12,932 bases of DNA from G020354785 sp964534745 (lineage in GTDB: Bacteria; Bacteroidota; Bacteroidia; Bacteroidales; UBA10428). A program made the translations under genes and the position numbers. Where the stretch lies: positions 1 to 12,932 of the forward strand of contig CAZHQW010000076.1 in the NCBI GenBank assembly GCA_964534745.1. Direction: 5' to 3'. Below, in pieces: positions 7,192 to 12,932 of the stretch. The notes under the pieces are model-generated. The model worked only from the letters and a program-made list of their open reading frames with translations. It was not told where the DNA came from and did not search any database. The stretch's first letter is position 1; each line of letters opens with the position of its first letter.

Positions 7192-8085
7192 TTAAATAAG
7201 TATATTCTCTTTATAACCTATCCTGATAAGGTCAATTTTTTTCGGGTCAGCCGTACCGAGGCGGTGCCTGGTATCTGCCAGATAAATATGCTTGGCAGGA
7301 GGGCTAAGGGGTTTATCCTCTCCAAAAAACTCTTTCCTTTTTGCCTGGATAATCCGGAGTCCCACTGAGTCTGCTGCTACCGGATCACGGCTTACTATAA
7401 GTCCCCTGTATGGCCACACATATTTTTTATTGAAGTGGTGGGGACCCACTCCATGAAAAAGAGGTGTGAGCATAACAAGGATGTTCAATCTTGTCTTCCC
7501 CTTTACCATAGGCAGTTCAAATAATTTTGCAAGGTCAGCGCATGAGTCCGGGTGATATGATGAGGGACTGCCGGTAAACATTATGTAGTTTTTAAGGAGA
7601 CTGCCCACTCCTGACCAGGCATGGGTTCTCATGGGCCTTATGTTGACAAGTGCTGTTGACTTCGCGAAGACCGGATCCCTCAGCACGCCTCGATCATTAA
7701 TGCTGATATTATCAACACCTACACCTGCTTCAATGATCCTTTTCTTTAACCAGCCCTCCAGCGCAGGCGGAGTAGGCAGGTATCCCCACTCATTTGATTT
7801 AATGCCAACTATATCTCCGTGTTTAATAATCTTACTCCACGATTCCTTTATGTCGGCTCCCCCTACCAGCTTAAGTACCGCATCATCCAGCATCTGCCGC
7901 AGGATCTGGGGATTCTCGTTACCATCAGCGTCAACTGCCTTTTCATCTCTTATCAATATGACCCTGGTTTTTGCTTCATCGCCGCCAAACATACTTATTC
8001 CCGGGTTTAACAACAATGCCCCGCCTATTCCGGCTTTTGCGGTGTCTTTAATTAACTGCCTTCGTGTTAAAATTCTTTTTGTCAT
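7192..8085 (-). CDS. DUF362-domain protein with twin-arginine-type signal
   Basis: The ATG at 8085 gives 297 residues. An in-frame ATG at 8115 would add ten residues and overlap the upstream gene by 14 bp. I prefer 8085 because the protein then begins with a short basic region and TRRQLIK (7-13), close to the twin-arginine consensus, followed by a Gly/Ala/Leu hydrophobic stretch. The mature part has DUF362 features: GIKSNEWG, RPMRTHAWSGVGSLLKNYI, and SRDPVAADSVGLRII near the end. Some DUF362 proteins carry ferredoxin-type clusters; this one has a single cysteine and no such motif. The molecular function of the family is not established. It follows the DUF6599 gene by 16 bp and precedes the GIN lipoprotein by 21 bp. 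Confidence 0.8.
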   Translation of the reverse strand: MTKRILTRRQLIKDTAKAGIGGALLLNPGISMFGGDEAKTRVILIRDEKAVDADGNENPQILRQMLDDAVLKLVGGADIKESWSKIIKHGDIVGIKSNEWGYLPTPPALEGWLKKRIIEAGVGVDNISINDRGVLRDPVFAKSTALVNIRPMRTHAWSGVGSLLKNYIMFTGSPSSYHPDSCADLAKLFELPMVKGKTRLNILVMLTPLFHGVGPHHFNKKYVWPYRGLIVSRDPVAADSVGLRIIQAKRKEFFGEDKPLSPPAKHIYLADTRHRLGTADPKKIDLIRIGYKENILI

Positions 8086-8101
8086 AATTCTCGGGGTTAA
8101 A

Positions 8102-9040
8102 TTATTTATAATCAATATTGATTTTCCTGATGTTTAATTCAGTCTCTGTCATAAGTCCCTTTACATGCTCTTCTGATATCCCGTTAAAAACACCGAATAA
8201 AATATTGCCTTCCAGCCTGACCGACATCCACCTGTGATCCTCAAGCTGCAATATTTCCCTGTGCTTTCCTTCAGGAAAATATTCGTTCAGAAAGTTGTTA
8301 TATGCCTTAACGGCTGTTTCATTATCATCATAACGGATTATAAGAATATAGCTCCTGTTTCGGGGCGGACCGTATTTGGCGAGCACTGCGTCTGTATTGT
8401 CGCCAATAAGGAGGAAGTCCTCATCTGCTATAAAATAAAACGAGTTCAACCAGATGTAATGGTGAAAATACAGGATACCTGACTTATCCAGTCCTTCTGA
8501 GGGCAATAAATCAAGTAAGGCGGGCTCGCTGCCCGTCTCCGTTATTTTTTCTGAAATAATCCTGCCCAGCTCATGGACAAGAGACGTGGATTCTTCAGTC
8601 TCTTCAGTGGTCATGACCGATACATAATACCTCCCTTTCCAGAAGAACAGCGCTCCCTCGACATACTGGGATCCCTGTCCGTATGAATAATCCTCTTCAT
8701 ACCTGGTATTCGAAAATACTCCGAATGCATTTGCCGGTGTGCCCATATCAAAGATCTCCACAACTACTTCAGGTTGTCCCTTCTTTATATATCTCCTGCT
8801 AACAGCATTTCTGAATCCGTAAGAAATATATAATTCGGCCCCTCCGTCTATATAATCATACAGGCTGACTTTATCGTCCAGCAATATTAAGCTTTCAGCT
8901 GACCACCCGCGTAGTGAATCAGGAAGCTCTTTAAAAATATTTGTATCCCCATGTTTCATGTTCAATAGCAATAAGACCAATAATAAAGAAATTCTGACAA
9001 GTATTCCGTATTTCAATTCCGGGTATCTATCACTGTCCAT
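8102..9040 (-). CDS. DUF6599-like envelope protein
   Basis: A 312-residue protein with one hydrophobic segment (about 11-27) that acts as signal peptide or anchor, followed by an exported domain. YDYIDGGAELY (61-71) resembles the 'YxYINGGAELY' signature I associate with DUF6599, and DMGTPANAFGVFS (98-110) fits the same family. The assignment is from memory of the motif, so moderate certainty. No catalytic residues or cofactor motif are evident. The C-terminal half repeats an alternating hydrophobic/charged beta pattern. The ATG at 9040 is 17 bp after the kinase stop. An internal Met28 would remove the hydrophobic segment, so the longer start is favoured. Proximity to the DUF362 gene downstream (16 bp) suggests the two exported proteins act together, which is inference. 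Confidence 0.78.
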   Translation of the reverse strand: MDSDRYPELKYGILVRISLLLVLLLLNMKHGDTNIFKELPDSLRGWSAESLILLDDKVSLYDYIDGGAELYISYGFRNAVSRRYIKKGQPEVVVEIFDMGTPANAFGVFSNTRYEEDYSYGQGSQYVEGALFFWKGRYYVSVMTTEETEESTSLVHELGRIISEKITETGSEPALLDLLPSEGLDKSGILYFHHYIWLNSFYFIADEDFLLIGDNTDAVLAKYGPPRNRSYILIIRYDDNETAVKAYNNFLNEYFPEGKHREILQLEDHRWMSVRLEGNILFGVFNGISEEHVKGLMTETELNIRKINIDYK

Positions 9041-9057
9041 ATTAATATATTTTACAC

Positions 9058-10419
9058 TCAGAATTCAAGGGTAAAGGCAGTTACCTTCTCAGGTACTGAC
9101 CTTACCCTTATCTTACCGTTATGCAGCCTCATAATTTCTCTGGACAGGCTGAGACCTATACCTGACCCTTTATGTTTTGTAGTATAAAAAGGCACAAATA
9201 TCCTTTCCATATTTTCTTCACTTATCCCGGTCCCGTTGTCGATCACCTGTATGACAGCATTCCTGTTTGCCGCATAAAAAGCTTTAAGTATGATTTCCCT
9301 GTTCCTTATGCCGTCAAATGCCTGTATTGAATTATTAATAAGGTTTATAAGTATCTGTTCAACCAGTTTTTTATCGGCAGTGAGGGTCAATGATTCGGGC
9401 AATACTTCTATTTCCAGCAAAATATTATTTTCCTGAAGTTCCTTTGCCATAAGCAGTTTAATATTTTCAAATAACTCTCTTATTGAAAATTGTCTGAATA
9501 TGGGCTTTGGCAGGAGGGTGAGACTGCGGAACTTCTCAACAAAATCCACCAGTCCGTCACTTCTCTCTTCAATGATGTTCAGTCCCTTTACCGAGTCATC
9601 AATAATTTCCTGTCCGATCTCACTTACAGGTTTTGCTTTCCTGCTGCCGTCGCTCAGGAATTCCTTTATTGTTTTTATAGTTGATGAAATGGGACTTATG
9701 GAGTTCATAATCTCGTGCGTAAGTATTCTTATCAGTTTCTGCCACGATTCGAGCTCTTTCTCTTCAAGTTCGTTTTTAATATTCTGTAAAGATATGAGCT
9801 TTATTTTCCTTTCTTCCATCTTAAAAACACTGGCTTTAGCGGAAATTTGAAGTAATTCGTCCTCAACTCTCAGCTTTATTAATTTCTGTTCACCGGGCTT
9901 GAGTTCCCTCAGCAACTGTGGTAAGGAACTGTCAACTTCCCCGAGCCTGTCCAGTTTCCTTATTGCAGGGATCTTAACCAGGTTCTTTGCAGCATTGTTT
10001 AAAATATCTATGCTTTCATTCTCATTAAAAGAAAGAAGTCCGATTCCAACATGATCAACAACATTTTGCAGGTACTGGTTCCTGGTAATACTCTCAATTT
10101 TCAGCTTGCGTATGCGGTTATTAATGTCATCAAAACACCGGTATAAATCCTGATATATCCTGTCAGGTACAAGTCTCTGGTAAATTAACGAGGAATCGTC
10201 ATTTTGTACTGCAGCAAAGAAATTTGTCAGATCCCTGTTTGTCTTGTTCAGCTTATGAATAATAAGATATACCTGTAATATTATAAGCAGTAATATATTT
10301 ACCAGTATGAGATAGTCCCTCACCGAGAAGTATATGAAAGAGAAAGCAAAACAGGTAATTGTAAGGATTATCACTCTTGCAACTATATTGAAATAAAACT
10401 TTTTGTAAATCATTGCCAT
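9058..10419 (-). CDS. NtrY-like sensor histidine kinase with minimal periplasmic loop
   Basis: A 453-residue kinase. Two membrane helices (about 11-32 and 36-55) are joined by only a few residues (around SVRDYL), so there is no extracytoplasmic sensor domain. A linker then leads to a PAS-like region (about 115-212). The dimerisation/phosphoacceptor segment has His235 in LTHEIMNSISPI. The ATPase domain shows the N box (LINLINNSIQA, 357-367), G1 (DNGTGI, 394-399), the F box (FVPFYTTK, 408-415) and G2 (GSGIGLSLS, 418-426). Family knowledge: it autophosphorylates His235 and passes phosphate to the partner regulator encoded just upstream. Its gene begins 38 bp after the regulator stop. Met1 and Met3 are both possible starts. 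The architecture fits kinases that sense membrane state or a partner transporter; the signal itself is not visible. Confidence 0.92.
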   Translation of the reverse strand: MAMIYKKFYFNIVARVIILTITCFAFSFIYFSVRDYLILVNILLLIILQVYLIIHKLNKTNRDLTNFFAAVQNDDSSLIYQRLVPDRIYQDLYRCFDDINNRIRKLKIESITRNQYLQNVVDHVGIGLLSFNENESIDILNNAAKNLVKIPAIRKLDRLGEVDSSLPQLLRELKPGEQKLIKLRVEDELLQISAKASVFKMEERKIKLISLQNIKNELEEKELESWQKLIRILTHEIMNSISPISSTIKTIKEFLSDGSRKAKPVSEIGQEIIDDSVKGLNIIEERSDGLVDFVEKFRSLTLLPKPIFRQFSIRELFENIKLLMAKELQENNILLEIEVLPESLTLTADKKLVEQILINLINNSIQAFDGIRNREIILKAFYAANRNAVIQVIDNGTGISEENMERIFVPFYTTKHKGSGIGLSLSREIMRLHNGKIRVRSVPEKVTAFTLEF

Positions 10420-10457
10420 TGTTTTTGTTGGTTCATTTATTCCTTTTAACTAAAATA

Positions 10458-11831
10458 TTATAACCCGAATTTTTCTATTTTTCTGTATAATGTTTGCCTC
10501 CCTATTCCAAGTTCTTTGGCTGCTTCACTTATGTTCCAGTTGTTTTTTAAAAGTGCATTATTGATAATTAGTTTTTCTCCTTCTTCAAGGCTGAGGCGTT
10601 TATCGATATCTGTTTTTAAACTGTTTTCCGTGCTGAAAGCAAAATCATCGGGAGTGAGTATGTCACGTTCGCATAATATCACCGCTTTCTCAATAGTATG
10701 TCTTAACTCCCTTATATTGCCCGGCCATGAATGTTTTTTAAGCTTATCCAGTGCCCCTGATGTAAACTTCAGTGGCAACCTGCCATATTTACCTGCAAAC
10801 TGGTTGAGGTAAAACTCCGATATCAGCATAATATCATTCTCACGGTCTCTCAGCGGGGGTATATTTACATGCACGGTATTCAGCCTGTAAAATAAATCTT
10901 CCCTGAACAGATTATCCTTGACCATTTCTGGCAAATCCTTATTGGTTGCACTAATTATCCTTATATCCACCTGTATTTCCCTGTTTGAGCCCAGGGGTGT
11001 TATTTTTTTATTCTCTATCGCCGAGAGGAGTTTTGCCTGCAGGGAAAAGCTGAGATTCCCTATCTCGTCAAGAAAAAGTGTACCTTCTGATGCCGCTTCA
11101 AACCTGCCTATTCGATCATCCTTTGCATCGGTGAATGCTCCTTTCACATGGCCAAAAAGCTCGCTTTCAAAAAGAGTCTCACTTAATGCCCCTAAATCCA
11201 CACTAATAAAGTCCTTATGGCTTCTTTTTGACTGCCTGTGTATTTCACGCGCGATAAGCTCCTTGCCTGTCCCGTTTTCTCCCATCAATAATACATTTGC
11301 TTCGGTCGAAGCCACCTTGCTGATAGTCTTATACAAATCCTTCATTACCTCTGATTCGCCAATGATCTGGCCATAACTCCTGTTAATATCTTCATTTATC
11401 TGTTTCTGCTTTAATCTTAGCTTTCTTATCTCCTTATTGGATAGCCTAAGCTTAAGTGCTGTCTGGAGAGTAGCCAGCAGTTTCTGGTTGTCCCAAGGCT
11501 TGGTAATAAAATCGGTAGCGCCCTCTTTTACAGCCTTGACTGCGAGCTCAATGTCACCATAAGCAGTTATCATTATCACAACAACTGTAGGGTCCTGTTT
11601 GAAAATCTTCCTGAGCCAGAAAATACCTTCGTTTCCAGTGTTAACACCTGCTGTAAAATTCATGTCAAGCATTATTATGTCAATATTCTCAGTAGATAAC
11701 AGGAAAGGTATCTGGTTAGGAGAACTAAGTGTTTTCACCGATTTGAAATAATGTTTAAGGTATAATTCGAGTGATTTCAAAACACTGATGCTGTCATCTA
11801 CAATTAGAATATCCCCCTTTTTTTCTACCAT
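10458..11831 (-). CDS. Sigma-54-dependent response regulator (NtrC family)
   Basis: A 457-residue regulator in three parts. The receiver domain (about 7-122) has Asp12/Asp13, phosphoacceptor Asp56, Thr89 and Lys111. The AAA+ domain (about 155-390) has Walker A GENGTGKE (184-191), Walker B LFLDEIG (252-258) and the sigma-54 contact loop reading GAFTDA (231-236) rather than GAFTGA. A Fis-type helix-turn-helix ends the protein (about 432-455, EAAKELGIGRQTLYRKIEKF). When phosphorylated, such proteins oligomerise on upstream enhancers and drive open-complex formation by sigma-54 polymerase. The loop after Asp56 is longer than usual (about 58-69, Gly/Asn-rich). It is the first gene of the minus-strand run and faces the ABC exporter across a spacer rich in dyads, the natural place for its binding sites. 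Confidence 0.96.
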   Translation of the reverse strand: MVEKKGDILIVDDSISVLKSLELYLKHYFKSVKTLSSPNQIPFLLSTENIDIIMLDMNFTAGVNTGNEGIFWLRKIFKQDPTVVVIMITAYGDIELAVKAVKEGATDFITKPWDNQKLLATLQTALKLRLSNKEIRKLRLKQKQINEDINRSYGQIIGESEVMKDLYKTISKVASTEANVLLMGENGTGKELIAREIHRQSKRSHKDFISVDLGALSETLFESELFGHVKGAFTDAKDDRIGRFEAASEGTLFLDEIGNLSFSLQAKLLSAIENKKITPLGSNREIQVDIRIISATNKDLPEMVKDNLFREDLFYRLNTVHVNIPPLRDRENDIMLISEFYLNQFAGKYGRLPLKFTSGALDKLKKHSWPGNIRELRHTIEKAVILCERDILTPDDFAFSTENSLKTDIDKRLSLEEGEKLIINNALLKNNWNISEAAKELGIGRQTLYRKIEKFGL

Positions 11832-11854
11832 ACTGTTTACTTTGTTTTTGAGTG

Positions 11855-11867
11855 TACTAAGTTAGTA
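11855..11867. repeat. Inverted repeat, six-base arms
   Basis: TACTAA and TTAGTA are exact reverse complements around a single G. It lies 24 bp before the start codon of the response regulator gene, where a bound protein could block transcription (autoregulation) or simply overlap the leader. Function is not established. Confidence 0.4.
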
Positions 11868-11870
11868 AAT

Positions 11871-11887
11871 TGTACTATTATAGCACA
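11871..11887. repeat. Imperfect dyad, candidate enhancer half-site pair
   Basis: TGTACTAT and ATAGCACA flank a central T and pair at seven of eight positions. Its 17-bp size and TGT...ACA ends resemble the general form of NtrC-family enhancer dyads. It sits about 90-100 bp upstream of the TGGCAC hexamer, a usual enhancer distance. Assignment as a binding site is inference. Confidence 0.4.
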
Positions 11888-11897
11888 TTAGTTGTAT

Positions 11898-11946
11898 GAT
11901 TATGGAACAATATTTGCTGCAGCAACCATCTTATGTTCCTATAATC
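11898..11946. repeat. Long interrupted inverted repeat with central palindrome
   Basis: The left arm GATTATGGAACA (11898-11909) is matched by the right arm TGTTCCTATAATC (11934-11946), which is its reverse complement apart from one extra base. The 24 bases between them contain the perfect 12-bp palindrome TTGCTGCAGCAA (11914-11925), nearly centred. Nested symmetry of this length is unlikely to be random and suggests a multi-site operator or enhancer. No T run follows, so it is not a terminator. Confidence 0.55.
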
Positions 11947-11973
11947 AGCAGAATAATAATGTAATAGGCATTC

Positions 11974-11990
11974 TGGCACACATAATGTTA
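11974..11990 (+). promoter_or_regulatory. Possible sigma-54 promoter (-24 match, poor -12)
   Basis: TGGCAC at 11974-11979 is a perfect -24 consensus for sigma-54. At the right spacing, 11985-11988 reads ATGT where TTGC is expected, so the critical GC of the -12 element is missing. If functional, transcription would start near 12000, about 43 bp before the ABC ATPase start codon. The nearby activator gene makes it worth listing, but the -12 mismatch keeps confidence low. Confidence 0.3.
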
Positions 11991-12012
11991 GTGCATTATT
12001 CCGTAGAATAAT
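11982..12012. repeat. Two overlapping inverted repeats before the ABC operon
   Basis: ATAATG/CATTAT (11982-11999, six-base arms, six-base loop) overlaps ATTATTC/GAATAAT (11995-12012, seven-base arms, four-base loop); both are exact. They share the segment 11995-11999, so the corresponding RNA hairpins would be mutually exclusive if transcribed. They lie 31-61 bp before the ATPase start. They could be an operator or 5'-leader structure; AT-rich composition raises the chance of coincidence. Confidence 0.4.
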
Positions 12013-12042
12013 ATTTATTACCTTTTAACAAATACATCAAAA

Positions 12043-12720
12043 ATGATAAAAACAGAGAAGCTTAAGAAAGTATTTCGCACCGAAGAGGTCGAAACTACAG
12101 CTTTAAACAATATAGACCTGAAAGTATCAGAAGGTGAATTTTTAGCTGTAATGGGGCCTTCGGGCTGCGGAAAATCAACATTGTTGAATATCCTGGGTTT
12201 ACTGGACAATCCTACAAACGGCAAATACTGGTTCAAGGGTGTCGAGGTATCAAAACACAGGGAACGCCAGCGTACCAACTTCCGCAAGGGAAATATAGGA
12301 TTTGTATTTCAGAGCTTTAATTTAATCGATGAACTCAATGTTTATGAAAATGTTGAATTGCCACTCTTATATCTCAGGATAAAGGTATCTGACAGAAAAA
12401 GAAGAGTCAATGAGATACTTGACAGGATGCAGATTTCACACCGCAAAAAACACTTTCCGCAGCAGCTTTCAGGTGGGCAGCAGCAGAGAGTGGCAGTGGC
12501 AAGGGCAGTAGTGGCTAATCCCGGACTTATTCTTGCCGATGAACCTACGGGAAACCTTGACTCAAGAAATGGTGAGGAGGTTATGCAGCTGCTGGAAGAG
12601 CTGAATAAGGAAGGTACCACTATCGTCATGGTAACCCACTCCCCATCATATGCTGACAGGGCATCGAGGATAATGCATCTCTTTGACGGACACATCATAA
12701 CCGAAAACATAAAGGTCTGA
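12043..12720 (+). CDS. ABC exporter ATP-binding subunit (MacB/LolD type)
   Basis: A 225-residue ATPase with all the motifs: Walker A GPSGCGKS (38-45), Q-loop Gln90 in FVFQSFNLI, signature LSGGQ (142-146), Walker B LILADEP (162-168) with catalytic Glu167, D-loop region (NLDS, 171-174) and His199 in MVTHS. The NLIDELNVYENVELPL segment and overall length place it in the MacB/LolD/FtsE group, whose partners are FtsX-like permeases. It powers mechanotransmission across the inner membrane rather than classical import. The substrate cannot be told: lipoproteins, peptides, antibiotics or signals are all known in the group. The permease gene follows after 40 bp. It is divergent from the NtrC-type regulator, which is a candidate activator. 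Confidence 0.95.
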   Translation: MIKTEKLKKVFRTEEVETTALNNIDLKVSEGEFLAVMGPSGCGKSTLLNILGLLDNPTNGKYWFKGVEVSKHRERQRTNFRKGNIGFVFQSFNLIDELNVYENVELPLLYLRIKVSDRKRRVNEILDRMQISHRKKHFPQQLSGGQQQRVAVARAVVANPGLILADEPTGNLDSRNGEEVMQLLEELNKEGTTIVMVTHSPSYADRASRIMHLFDGHIITENIKV

Positions 12721-12760
12721 CAGTAAAAAAGGAAAAACTGAAAGGAAAAATACGCTTATC

Positions 12761-12932
12761 ATGCTTATAAAATACCTAGTAGTTGCATGGAGGAACCTGC
12801 GTAAAAACAGTATGGTTTCCTTTATAAACATACTTGGACTGACGCTGGGACTTGCTTCTGCTGTGCTGGCGCTGTTGTATGCACGCCACGAACTTACATT
12901 TGAAAACTGCCACGAAAAGGCAGATCGCATTG
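12761..12932 (+). CDS. FtsX/MacB-like ABC permease, N-terminal fragment
   Basis: Fifty-seven codons are present before the right edge cuts the gene. The start AWRNLRKN (9-16), the first membrane helix with SFINILGLTLGLASAV (20-35), and the later ELTF...CHEKADRI (47-57) match the N-terminal helix and periplasmic entry of the MacB-type permeases that occur in many copies in Bacteroidota genomes. It should continue with a large periplasmic domain and three or more further helices. The ATG at 12761 is 40 bp after the ATPase stop, with purine-rich AAAGGAAAAA upstream. It forms an exporter with the preceding ATPase; which of the various FtsX-like subtypes it belongs to cannot be decided from this fragment. 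Confidence 0.88.
   Translation, partial: MLIKYLVVAWRNLRKNSMVSFINILGLTLGLASAVLALLYARHELTFENCHEKADRI

Larger units (their letters stand above)
11832..12042. promoter_or_regulatory. Divergent regulatory spacer between response regulator and ABC exporter
   Basis: This 211-bp stretch is free of genes and is flanked by genes read outward. It contains at least six inverted repeats (11855-11867, 11871-11887, 11898-11946, 11914-11925, 11982-11999, 11995-12012) and a TGGCAC hexamer at 11974-11979. The dyads are far denser than in the other spacers of this window. With a sigma-54 activator gene on one side, the simplest reading is an enhancer-plus-promoter region for the exporter, the regulator operon, or both. 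This is inference from layout. Confidence 0.6.

Noticed and set aside
8086..8115. Upstream ATG at 8115 for the DUF362 protein
   Set aside because: It would add ten residues before the basic TRRQLIK signal region and overlap the upstream gene; the 8085 start gives a normal signal, though the longer form is not excluded.
7631..8137. Plus-strand open frame of 168 codons
   Set aside because: It is antisense to the DUF362 gene and runs past its start; no family features.
10918..11376. Plus-strand open frame of 152 codons
   Set aside because: It is antisense to the AAA+ domain of the sigma-54 regulator, whose motifs are intact; a codon-composition shadow.

Overview
The window looks like a chromosomal segment of a member of the Bacteroidota, probably a Bacteroidales/Marinilabiliales-type lineage. 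The evidence is the AT-rich intergenic DNA, start codons with little or no Shine-Dalgarno signal, a head-GIN (DUF2807) lipoprotein, a DUF6599/DUF362 pair, an FtsX-like permease beginning with the 'AWRNLRKN...SFINILGLTLGL' type of N-terminus, and an NtrY/NtrC-like two-component pair. HldD indicates a Gram-negative envelope with heptose-containing LPS. No RNA gene, insertion sequence, CRISPR array or phage gene was recognised.

Region 1 (1-2760, minus strand) is a run of three tightly spaced genes read leftward: folE (GTP cyclohydrolase I), fabD (malonyl-CoA:ACP transacylase) and a secreted glycoside hydrolase family 5 enzyme cut by the left edge. Region 2 (2761-6467, plus strand) starts from an AT-rich divergent spacer and holds mqnB (futalosine hydrolase, with a forced TTG start), hldD (ADP-heptose 6-epimerase) and a large, unrecognised polytopic membrane protein with a coiled coil.

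Region 3 (6448-11831, minus strand) is a five-gene co-directional run with gaps of 16-38 bp. In transcription order it holds a sigma-54-type response regulator, a histidine kinase with almost no periplasmic loop, a DUF6599 envelope protein, a twin-arginine-type DUF362 protein and a GIN-domain lipoprotein. Its last gene overlaps the 3' end of the region 2 membrane protein gene tail to tail by 20 bp.

Region 4 (11832-12932) is a 211-bp divergent spacer packed with inverted repeats, followed by a MacB/LolD-type ABC exporter: a complete ATPase and the first 57 codons of an FtsX-like permease.

The part most worth following is regions 3 and 4 together. A kinase with an intramembrane-sensing layout and its sigma-54 activator face an ABC exporter across a spacer with several dyads and a possible -24 element. 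This suggests, but does not prove, an envelope-stress or toxic-compound response in which the regulator controls the exporter, and possibly its own operon with the three envelope proteins. The other genes are ordinary cofactor, lipid, quinone and LPS housekeeping functions.
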